DNA of 5,091 nucleotides from Planctomycetaceae bacterium (lineage in GTDB: Bacteria > Planctomycetota > Planctomycetia > Pirellulales > UBA1268), in NCBI GenBank assembly GCA_003488325.1, contig DNLZ01000276.1, forward strand, positions 1 through 5,091, read 5' to 3'. The translations under genes and the position numbers were made by a program. The stretch's first letter is position 1; every line of letters starts with the position of its first letter. The notes under the pieces were generated by a model. It was given only the letters and a program-made list of their open reading frames with translations. It was not told where the DNA came from and made no database searches. Below are positions 1 through 5,091 of the stretch, piece after piece.

Positions 1-804
1 AGGGCGAAGCCACCCCCGGTGTTGAGGTTGCATTCGGTGACGTTCCGCGTTGGGGCCGAAGATCGTGTTGTAGGCGTAGTCGCGCACGGTCGTGGCATCG
101 AGCCAACTCCTACCCCGCACACTCGGATTTGACACCGCTCCCGCGGCACACGCCCCTCCGGACGAGTTGGCGGCTTCGTTGAAGGGATGGCCGACGACGA
201 TCTCGGCGACGCACATCGTGTTCGATGTACCGTCTGGCACGTCGCGCAAACCGAGTTTGCTGTTGTTGTCCATCACGTTCCGGTACGTGCGGTGCCCCTC
301 GGAATCGCCCAGGCAGACCGCATAGTTTGTGGGTTCGTTGGCCGTATCCCGGGAGAATCGGGCAGGATCTGTCGGGCATCGGAAGTTCGAGATGCGAATC
401 CGGCGGGCGACTCGGTTGTAATTCGTCGCGTCCGAGCCACCCATGCCCGGCTCGATCTCGAAGTCCAGTTTTTCGAAGATATCCGTCTGCTCCATGTAGG
501 CGAGCAGGCGACCCATCCACGAAATCATGTTGGTGCTCCACTCGTCCACTCCCGGGACACCGACACGGCGAACACTCGCTGGCGGAAACTTGTCGCCGCG
601 ATTGTGAAACGAGTGCAGCGCGAGCCCGAGTTGCTTCACGTTGTTCGTGCAATTCGATCTGCGTGCGGCCTCCCGCGCGCTCTGGACAGCGGGCAGAAGC
701 AGCCCGATGAGCACGGCGATGATGGCGATCACCACGAGCAATTCGACGAGCGTGAAACCTCGCGTCCCATTCCTCGACGCAGCGAATCGAAGGCGTGCAG
801 TCAT
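1..804 (-). CDS. DUF1559 prepilin-like protein, N-terminal part (runs off left edge; probable frameshift near base 50)
   Basis: This is a DUF1559 (SBP_bac_10-type) family protein with a type IV pilin-like leader, exported and probably assembled or anchored at the envelope; its exact function is unknown, although planctomycete genomes carry many copies. The first 268 codons are present. Residues 16-40 form the prepilin signature: RGFTLVELLVVIAIIAVLIG, with cleavage expected after Gly16 and Glu21 as the +5 glutamate, then LLLPAVQSAREAARRSNC (37-52), the classic DUF1559 entry. Further hallmarks are NVKQLGLALHSFH (55-67), FRCPTDP (141-147), DGTSNTMCVAE (191-201) and GRSW (231-234). The ATG at 804 is supported by GGAGG at 816-820, 11 bases upstream. 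From about residue 253 the frame loses its G/C third-position bias and reads HRMQPQHRGWLRP, whereas the neighbouring frame reads RNVTECNLNTGGGFAL, which fits the family. This points to a one-base insertion (or two-base loss), real or a sequencing error. Family assignment is very secure; the frameshift is an inference. Confidence 0.95.
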   Translation of the reverse strand, partial: MTARLRFAASRNGTRGFTLVELLVVIAIIAVLIGLLLPAVQSAREAARRSNCTNNVKQLGLALHSFHNRGDKFPPASVRRVGVPGVDEWSTNMISWMGRLLAYMEQTDIFEKLDFEIEPGMGGSDATNYNRVARRIRISNFRCPTDPARFSRDTANEPTNYAVCLGDSEGHRTYRNVMDNNSKLGLRDVPDGTSNTMCVAEIVVGHPFNEAANSSGGACAAGAVSNPSVRGRSWLDATTVRDYAYNTIFGPNAERHRMQPQHRGWLRP

Positions 805-815
805 GGTGCCGTGTT

Positions 816-820
816 CCTCC
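816..820 (-). promoter_or_regulatory. Shine-Dalgarno site of the DUF1559 gene
   Basis: The minus strand reads GGAGG here, 11 bases before the ATG at 804. The spacing is slightly long, but this is the only purine-rich match nearby. It agrees with the start that leaves a short basic leader before the prepilin cleavage site. Confidence 0.6.
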
Positions 821-900
821 CGTCGGCGACGAGCCCTGGGCGTTCTCGATCCCAACGACCAGTCTCGTACGCCTCTTGACGACGTTGATCCCCCATTCAG

Positions 901-929
901 ACGATAGTGCCTTGCCAACGATTTCGCAA
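901..929 (-). promoter_or_regulatory. Candidate sigma70-type promoter for the DUF1559 gene
   Basis: On the minus strand TTGCGA (929-924) and TATCGT (906-901) are separated by exactly 17 bases. Each matches the TTGACA/TATAAT consensus at four of six positions. The expected transcript start is around 893-895, giving a leader of about 90 bases before the ATG at 804. It lies in a locally A/T-richer part of an otherwise very G/C-rich spacer. This is a pattern match only. Confidence 0.35.
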
Positions 930-1024
930 GCATCCGCGCATCCGTTTGCTTCCGGCCGTCACCCGCTCGGGCGGGCGAGGCGTCACGGTGAGCGTGGCCC
1001 CCAGCCGAGACGCAGGGCGCGTCG

Positions 1025-1477
1025 CTACCGCGGACCGTCCGCGAGGACGAACGGGGCCAGCGCATTCGCGCCCGCCTTGATCGTCGCGCTGAGTTCGCTC
1101 GAGGCGTTGTAGCGCGGAGGGATGAACTGCTCGACCTCTTCGTTCTCGACGCCCTCGTTCACGATCTTCCTGCCGGTCTTGCGGAACGCGAGGATTTCCA
1201 CGCGTTGAGTGCCGACGCAGGGGCCCGATGCCTTGGGCATCGCGAACACCCCATCACGAATCGCAGTCTCGGCCATCGGGCCCTGCGTCTCGCCGGACGG
1301 TATGAAACGGATGACGCCCTCGGCGAGAGGATCGCCATTGAACGTGACTGTGCCCTCGACGGCCCCTCGCGGAAGCGAGTCCGACCGGCCACAGCCCACG
1401 AGCATGCCGATCGTGAGGGCCGCCATGACGGGGACCGCATGCGTGCCTGGGGCGGCGAACCATGAGCGCGACGTCAT
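1025..1477 (-). CDS. Small lipoprotein with transthyretin/carboxypeptidase-regulatory-like beta fold
   Basis: This is a 150-residue putative lipoprotein of a family abundant in Planctomycetes and usually found beside DUF1559 genes; its molecular role is not established. A basic N-terminus and hydrophobic stretch (about 14-28) lead to a lipobox LVGC, with Cys29 as the predicted lipidated residue. The mature part is one small beta-sandwich-like domain: GTVTFNGDPLAEGVIRFIPSG (42-62), then IRDGVFAMP (73-81), GTQRVEIL (89-96), and a closing IPPRYNASSELSATIKAG (119-136) with FVL near the end. All are typical of this family. The start at 1477 is preferred over an in-frame ATG at 1507: AGGGGGG lies at 1482-1488 just upstream, and the shorter form gives a conventional lipoprotein signal. 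Often the lipoprotein gene follows its DUF1559 partner; here it precedes it on the same strand. Family assignment is strong; function is unknown. Confidence 0.92.
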   Translation of the reverse strand: MTSRSWFAAPGTHAVPVMAALTIGMLVGCGRSDSLPRGAVEGTVTFNGDPLAEGVIRFIPSGETQGPMAETAIRDGVFAMPKASGPCVGTQRVEILAFRKTGRKIVNEGVENEEVEQFIPPRYNASSELSATIKAGANALAPFVLADGPR

Positions 1478-1532
1478 CTTTCCCCCCTGACGCTGACCAC
1501 GAAACAAAACGCGACGCTGCCATACGATAACG
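1478..1532. promoter_or_regulatory. 55-base divergent intergenic region
   Basis: This short, relatively A/T-rich spacer must carry at least the 5' signals of the leftward lipoprotein gene and the rightward membrane-protein operon, if the annotated starts are right. The stretch CATACGATAACG (1521-1532) lies directly before the rightward ATG. TACGAT (1523-1528) resembles a -10 box on the plus strand; on the minus strand the same bases give TATCGT at 1529-1524. I see no convincing -35 box at normal spacing for either direction, and no Shine-Dalgarno site before the rightward ATG. Confidence 0.35.
1482..1488 (-). promoter_or_regulatory. Ribosome binding site deciding the lipoprotein start
   Basis: The minus strand reads AGGGGGG, an imperfect Shine-Dalgarno match, four bases before the ATG at 1477. 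The alternative ATG at 1507 has no comparable site and would add ten residues before the signal peptide. Confidence 0.55.
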
Positions 1533-3791
1533 ATGCGTGGCCGCAGAGGCGATAACCCGAAGGGATCTGCCCGCGGCGTGCCCCGACACCCGCGGACCCT
1601 GCCCGTGTCATCTCCGAGCGACGGCGGTCACCAAGCCGGTGGGGCGGGCTCAAGCGGTCGCCGCAACTGGCTTCGTGCGTCGTTATTCGGCCTCTGCATC
1701 GTCCTGATCCTGCAGCCGATCGACGGAGATGGTGTCTGGTGGGACGCCGCCCGCGGACGCGCGATCGTCGCTGGCGCCGTCGCGCCCTCCGCGGCGATCC
1801 AGGCCGGAGATCCATGCGGCGAGGCCGACTGGCTGGGAGGCCTCCTCTGGTATCTGCTCATCGCCGCGGGCGGGCCGACCGCGCTCATGCTCGTGCGCAT
1901 GGTTGGCGTGTGGTGTGTCCTCGCGTGGTGCCAGCGGCTCTGCCGACGGTGCGAGGACCGAGTGTCCTCGATCGCGGGAACGGCGGCCGCCCTCGTCGCC
2001 ACGTCACCTGGACTCGATCCGACTAGCCTGTGGTGGGACGTCGCCGGCGGGTGCGCGATCATCGCGTGGCACGCCGCCCATCGCGATGCGGGCACATCGC
2101 TCGGGCGCCGGCGCGAGATCGGCTCCTTCCTCGTGGCTGTCGCCTGGGCGAACCTCGGTCCGCGCAGCCTTCTGGCACTCGCCGTGCCCGGTGTCGCCGG
2201 GGGCCAGCGCGCGCTCGTGCTGGCGGGCTTGTGCCTCACACCGCGTGGACCACTCGGGCTTCTCGATTCGGCGTGGATGCTCGTCCCGCCGCTCGAGGTC
2301 GTGTTGCGCGAGGGGGGTGACCCTGGCATCCTCGCGGGTCACGCGATCGGTGGGCCCGCTCCGTGCGCGATCCAGTTCGCGGCCTGGGTCGTTCTGGGGT
2401 CGGTTGCCCTTCTCCGGTGCGCGTACTCGAAGCCGGGTGCCATGCCCGTGCTGCCGTGGATCGTGCTGCACAGCCTGCTGGTCGCCAATCCTTCATCCCT
2501 GCCCGCACTGACGCCCTTCGCATGGTGGCTTGCCGTGGGCGACATCCGACCATCGACCCCGACGCTTTGCCCGACCGGGCTTCGCGGCCTGGGTCCCCCG
2601 GCGCCCGTCGGCGTGCGCGGCGCGATCTCCCGGCGACACGCGGCATACGGCCTCGCGACCATCGTGGCCGCCGTCTCGTTGTGCGCGGCGACGGGCCCCT
2701 GGTGGGCGGTGCCGTGGAGGCTCGGCTGGGGACTGTCGGCACGTCTCGAGTATCGACAACTCGTCGAGCCACTGACCCAGTGTGGCCCCGGTGGCACGGC
2801 CTTCGCGTTCGATGAGCGGACCGCCGGCATGCTCGCGTGGTCGCAACCCGATGGACCGCGACCGTGGCTCGTGCCCCGCCGGGCGCTCATCGCCGGTCGC
2901 TTCGTCGCGGAGGCGACGCGGCTGGCTGAACTGCGAGCCGGGTGGGACATGCGTCAGCCCGCCCTCGATGGCAGTCCCGGCGGATGGTGGGTGCCGTTGA
3001 TGTCCCGCGGCACGCGGCTCATCCTCATCGCGGCCACCGATACGGCCGCCATTCGCGGCCTCGAGCCGGGGATCTTCAAGCCGATGGTGATCGACGCGCC
3101 GGTGGTGCCGTTCGCGCGTGCGGGTGATCCCGCATCGAGTCCCGCGATCCTGCGTGGCATCGCCGATCGCATCCTCGTCGAGGACGGGGAGTGGGCGTTC
3201 GCGCCACCGCAGCCGGCCTGGACGGATTGGACGCTCGACCTCTGCGGCCTCTGCACCGGTCGGCCCGACCCACGGCCGCTGCTGCGGCAGGCCGACGTCC
3301 TGCTCGCGATGCGGCTGCCGCGGGCCGCGCTCAAGATCCTGTTGCCGATGACGCAGGCCGGTCTGGCGGATGGCACGAGTCGATTGATCGACGCAACCGA
3401 GCAGATCGCCGAGACGGAGCGACTCACCTTGGGCGCGCCGTCGATCTTCCGGGCGGGAGTGCTCGAGCGGCTGCGGGCTCGGCCGGATCCCGAAAGCGAC
3501 CTCGCGCGCGCCCTGGCTGCCATCCACGGTGACATCCGCCGCGGATCGCACGATCGTACGATGATCGCGGTCGACGAGTACCTCGCCCGGGGACCGCTCG
3601 TCGCTCGGGAATCCCTCGCCCGTGACGAGGGAGACGCCTCGTGGTCGATAGCGATGCTCGAATTGGAGGCCGGCAGGCCTGTTGCGGCACGGACGACCCT
3701 GGAGACGCTGTCCACCGACTCCGATCGCACCCTGGCGGCGGCGGCGGTCGACATGCTCGACCGGATGACGACGTCGGAGCAGCCACGATGA
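1533..3791 (+). CDS. Polytopic membrane protein, divergent GT-C-like fold with soluble C-terminal domain and TPR-like tail
   Basis: This 752-residue protein has no function I can name. After a polar, Arg/Gly/Pro-rich N-terminus (1-45) come roughly ten hydrophobic segments (first near 47-62, last near 372-391). The layout follows bacterial membrane proteins related to GT-C glycosyltransferases: GDGVWWDAARGRAIV (65-79) against the usual D.DLWWH...GR.I; ADWLGGLLWYLL (98-109) against EWL.E.LLY.L; AWANLGPRSLLAL (204-216) against WANLHG; and LTPRGPLGLL (235-244) against LNPYG. In the soluble part, GTAFAFDERTAGMLAW (421-436) followed by RRALIAGRF (449-457) recalls the family's GRVFN..EWGGYL.W...DGR region. 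Several residues normally conserved are replaced, so enzyme activity is doubtful. A CGLC pair sits at 571-574, and 580-745 is helical and TPR-like. The ATG is the only standard start codon between the upstream in-frame stop (1494-1496) and the coding body, though GTG codons at 1578 or 1605 are possible. The gene overlaps the cytochrome gene by ATGA. The CDS is certain; homology to the GT-C-like group is moderate. Confidence 0.85.
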   Translation: MRGRRGDNPKGSARGVPRHPRTLPVSSPSDGGHQAGGAGSSGRRNWLRASLFGLCIVLILQPIDGDGVWWDAARGRAIVAGAVAPSAAIQAGDPCGEADWLGGLLWYLLIAAGGPTALMLVRMVGVWCVLAWCQRLCRRCEDRVSSIAGTAAALVATSPGLDPTSLWWDVAGGCAIIAWHAAHRDAGTSLGRRREIGSFLVAVAWANLGPRSLLALAVPGVAGGQRALVLAGLCLTPRGPLGLLDSAWMLVPPLEVVLREGGDPGILAGHAIGGPAPCAIQFAAWVVLGSVALLRCAYSKPGAMPVLPWIVLHSLLVANPSSLPALTPFAWWLAVGDIRPSTPTLCPTGLRGLGPPAPVGVRGAISRRHAAYGLATIVAAVSLCAATGPWWAVPWRLGWGLSARLEYRQLVEPLTQCGPGGTAFAFDERTAGMLAWSQPDGPRPWLVPRRALIAGRFVAEATRLAELRAGWDMRQPALDGSPGGWWVPLMSRGTRLILIAATDTAAIRGLEPGIFKPMVIDAPVVPFARAGDPASSPAILRGIADRILVEDGEWAFAPPQPAWTDWTLDLCGLCTGRPDPRPLLRQADVLLAMRLPRAALKILLPMTQAGLADGTSRLIDATEQIAETERLTLGAPSIFRAGVLERLRARPDPESDLARALAAIHGDIRRGSHDRTMIAVDEYLARGPLVARESLARDEGDASWSIAMLELEAGRPVAARTTLETLSTDSDRTLAAAAVDMLDRMTTSEQPR
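3776..3779 (+). promoter_or_regulatory. Shine-Dalgarno site of the cytochrome gene, inside the upstream coding region
   Basis: GGAG lies eight bases before the ATG at 3788, within the last codons of the membrane-protein gene. With the ATGA stop/start overlap (3788-3791) it argues for coupled translation of the two genes. It also favours this start over an in-frame ATG at 3641, which would add 49 non-hydrophobic residues ahead of the signal/anchor segment. Confidence 0.7.
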
Positions 3792-4918
3792 GGACGCCGT
3801 CGCACGTCGTCGTCCTGCTCGTCGCGATGGTCCTGGCGGTCGTCGCGGCATCGTGGCTGGTGGCGAGGCCACCGGCGATCGTGATGCCCGGGATCGTCAC
3901 GGGTATCCCGGGCCTGTCTGCCCACGAGCGATCGACCGCGGCATCGGACTCGTCGTGCATCGAGTGTCACGGAGACGTCGTGGCAAAGCACCGTGCGTCA
4001 CCGCACGGACGGACGCTCGCCCGGATCGACGCAGGCGCAGCGACCACGCTGGCGACGGCCCGGCGCGACGACGACGCACTCGGGCGGTTCATCGAACGAG
4101 ATTCCAGTGCCTGGTTCGAGCACACCCAACGCGTGGCACCCCTTCCGGTCCAGTGGCTCTTCGGCTCGGGCATGCAGGCCCGTACTCCCGTGACGACGTG
4201 GCTCGATCCTGACGGGCGCACCGTGATGCTCGAACATGCGCTGTCGTGGTATCCACCGGGATTCCTGGATGCCACGCTCGGGACCGAAGCCATGCAGTCC
4301 CGCGGCGGCCTGGCAGCATGCGGAAAGCTCCTCGATCCGGAAACAACGCGGGCCTGCTTCGGTTGCCACGCCAGCCTCGTGCCGGCGCGGGACGGCCGCA
4401 TTGATGAAGGGGCGGTCGTCGTGGGCGTGGGGTGCGTGCGCTGCCATCCCGGCGGCCACCTGCACGCAACCGCGATGACGCGCGGCGGAACGGATCAAGC
4501 GGCGGGCGAGTGGAAACGCCTCTCGCCGTTGGAGTCGATCAGGGCGTGCGGCGAGTGCCATCGGCGGGATGACCAGCTCCCACCTGAGGATATTCGGCCC
4601 GACAACACGCTGATCGTGCGATTCGCGCCGGTGGGACTCGCACAGTCGGCCTGCTTCACGAGGCAGAGCGACCACAGATTCGACTGCCTGACCTGTCACG
4701 ATCCGCATGGAGCAGCCACGCGGCGAGCCGCAGCGACGACGGAGCGGTGCGTCGGATGCCATGGGGATGCTTCGTCGTCCCGGAAATGCTCGTCCGCTCC
4801 GTTGACGTCCGACTGCACGACATGCCACATGCCCGCCGTGGAGGTTCAGCCCCATCTGAGTTTCACCGACCATTGGATCCGCATCCGGCCCGCGACCCGA
4901 TCGCACCCGGGTGAGTGA
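3788..4918 (+). CDS. Heptaheme c-type cytochrome, membrane-tethered or secreted
   Basis: This 376-residue electron-transfer protein acts outside the cytoplasmic membrane. Residues 7-26 form a hydrophobic signal or anchor helix. Seven CXXCH haem-attachment motifs follow: CIECH 57-61, CFGCH 190-194, CVRCH 216-220, CGECH 254-258, CLTCH 300-304, CVGCH 321-325 and CTTCH 343-347. Family marks between them are SPHGRTL (71-77), FGSGMQART (125-133), LEHALSWYPPG (148-158), VRFAPVGLAQSACF (277-290), CHDPHG (303-308), CHMP (346-349) and HLSFTDHWIRIRP (356-368). These resemble planctomycete and acidobacterial cytochromes related to the cytochrome c554 group, often fused to TPR domains; here the TPR-like part is instead at the end of the neighbouring protein. 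His73, His224, His226, His307, His356 and His362 are candidate distal haem ligands. Cys289 and Cys334 lie outside haem motifs and sit where relatives usually have cysteine. It is cotranscribed and probably translationally coupled with the upstream gene. The redox partner and substrate are unknown. Confidence 0.93.
   Translation: MRTPSHVVVLLVAMVLAVVAASWLVARPPAIVMPGIVTGIPGLSAHERSTAASDSSCIECHGDVVAKHRASPHGRTLARIDAGAATTLATARRDDDALGRFIERDSSAWFEHTQRVAPLPVQWLFGSGMQARTPVTTWLDPDGRTVMLEHALSWYPPGFLDATLGTEAMQSRGGLAACGKLLDPETTRACFGCHASLVPARDGRIDEGAVVVGVGCVRCHPGGHLHATAMTRGGTDQAAGEWKRLSPLESIRACGECHRRDDQLPPEDIRPDNTLIVRFAPVGLAQSACFTRQSDHRFDCLTCHDPHGAATRRAAATTERCVGCHGDASSSRKCSSAPLTSDCTTCHMPAVEVQPHLSFTDHWIRIRPATRSHPGE
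3886..3913 (+). repeat. Perfect 9-bp inverted repeat inside the cytochrome gene
   Basis: GCCCGGGAT (3886-3894) and ATCCCGGGC (3905-3913) are perfect reverse complements around a ten-base loop. Each arm also contains the palindrome CCCGGG. It lies just after the codons for the signal/anchor helix and encodes the symmetrical peptide PGIVTGIPG, so it may simply follow from the protein sequence. Confidence 0.6.
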
Positions 4919-4927
4919 TCGCGATCA
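4916..4927. repeat. 12-bp perfect palindrome spanning two convergent stop codons
   Basis: TGATCGCGATCA is identical on both strands. Its first three bases are the stop of the cytochrome gene and its last three, read on the other strand, are the stop of the UPF0261 gene. Only TCGCGA lies between. There is no T-run or longer stem nearby, so it is not a standard terminator. Confidence 0.8.
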
Positions 4928-5091
4928 GGCGTGGGGTGCACGTCCTCGACGCATCCCGGCGAGCAGGGCGTCCACGCACGCGTCGGCGAACGCGGGATCA
5001 TTGACGGCGCAGTCGAGCGTGATGCAGGGCACGTCCGGCCGCAGGTTCGCCTCGATCGCCTGGAAGAGGGCGCGGTCGGCCTCGGCGTCGT
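4925..5091 (-). CDS. UPF0261 / Tm-1-like ATP-binding protein, C-terminal fragment (runs off right edge)
   Basis: Only the last 54 codons are visible. They read DAEADRALFQAIEANL (1-16), RPDVPCITLDC (17-27) and VNDPAFADACVDALL (29-43), followed by a short basic tail. This matches the end of the UPF0261 family (Tm-1-like ATP-binding proteins), where D-EAD-ALF-A-L and (H)INDPAFA are characteristic. The family includes a plant protein that blocks tobamovirus replication; the bacterial members have no settled function to my knowledge. The usual His-Ile before Asn-Asp-Pro is Ala-Val here. The frame has strongly G/C third positions; the other two minus frames do not give a family match, and one is broken by a stop. 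The gene converges on the cytochrome gene with six bases between the stops. The assignment rests on a short stretch. Confidence 0.8.
   Translation of the reverse strand, partial: DAEADRALFQAIEANLRPDVPCITLDCAVNDPAFADACVDALLAGMRRGRAPHA

Larger units (their letters stand above)
805..1024. other. Intergenic spacer between the lipoprotein and DUF1559 genes
   Basis: This 220-base stretch contains no convincing coding frame. It holds the candidate promoter at 901-929 and the ribosome site at 816-820. Just after the lipoprotein gene there is a small hairpin with 5-bp arms (CCCGC 962-966, GCGGG 971-975, four-base loop). It lacks a following T-run on the minus strand, so it is at best a weak terminator. 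The size of the spacer and the promoter candidate suggest that the DUF1559 gene can be transcribed separately from the lipoprotein gene. Confidence 0.5.

Noticed and set aside
187..879. A 230-codon open frame on the plus strand opposite the DUF1559 gene
   Set aside because: The minus-strand frame has the complete prepilin leader and DUF1559 hallmarks. The plus frame has no ribosome site or recognisable domain.
962..975. A hairpin downstream of the lipoprotein gene as an intrinsic terminator
   Set aside because: The stem is only 5 bp with a four-base loop and there is no T-run on the minus strand; such short stems are common by chance in sequence this rich in G and C.
3641..3787. A 49-residue N-terminal extension of the cytochrome gene from an upstream in-frame ATG
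   Set aside because: It would lie wholly inside the membrane-protein gene, place polar residues before the signal helix and ignore the well-spaced GGAG and ATGA overlap at 3788.
2493..3872. A 459-codon open frame on the minus strand opposite the membrane-protein and cytochrome genes
   Set aside because: It is a by-product of G/C-rich codons on the other strand. Its protein is a low-complexity Arg/Gly/Pro-rich string with no family motif, and it overlaps two genes with clear features.
3998..4906. A 302-codon open frame on the minus strand opposite the cytochrome gene
   Set aside because: The plus-strand frame carries seven CXXCH motifs and family blocks; the minus frame shows none and is Arg-rich as expected of an antisense shadow.
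4919..5091. The alternative open minus-strand frame beginning at base 5091 (reading Thr-Thr-Pro-Arg)
   Set aside because: It is open but rich in Arg, Ser and Pro with no family match, while the frame ending at 4925 matches the UPF0261 C-terminus and has G/C third positions.

Overview
The window looks like a piece of a high-G+C planctomycete chromosome. The evidence is a DUF1559 prepilin-like protein beside a small 'GTVTFNGDPLAEGVIRF' lipoprotein, a gene pair very common in Planctomycetes. A heptaheme cytochrome of a type frequent in that phylum supports this. Third codon positions are strongly G/C in every gene. No tRNA, rRNA, CRISPR array, transposase or integrase was seen, and nothing suggests recent transfer.

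Layout. Bases 1-804 (minus) hold the 5' part of a DUF1559 gene that runs off the left edge and appears frameshifted in its last ~50 bases. After a 220-base spacer carrying a plausible promoter comes a short lipoprotein gene, 1025-1477 (minus). A 55-base divergent spacer separates it from a two-gene plus-strand operon. The first gene, 1533-3791, encodes a 752-residue polytopic membrane protein that resembles GT-C-like 'WWH..G' membrane proteins but has lost several hallmark residues; it ends in a soluble domain and a TPR-like helical tail. The second, 3788-4918, overlaps it by ATGA and encodes a 376-residue membrane-tethered cytochrome with seven CXXCH haem sites. The right edge, 4925-5091 (minus), is the C-terminal end of a UPF0261/Tm-1-like gene. 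It converges on the cytochrome gene with only six bases between the stop codons, and both stops lie inside one 12-bp palindrome.

How the genes may work together. The leftward genes make surface or secreted proteins of the usual planctomycete type. The rightward pair is the most interesting part: a translationally coupled membrane protein and multihaem cytochrome suggest an envelope-bound electron-transfer or redox module. Its substrate and partners cannot be read from this window. The UPF0261 gene is probably unrelated to either group.
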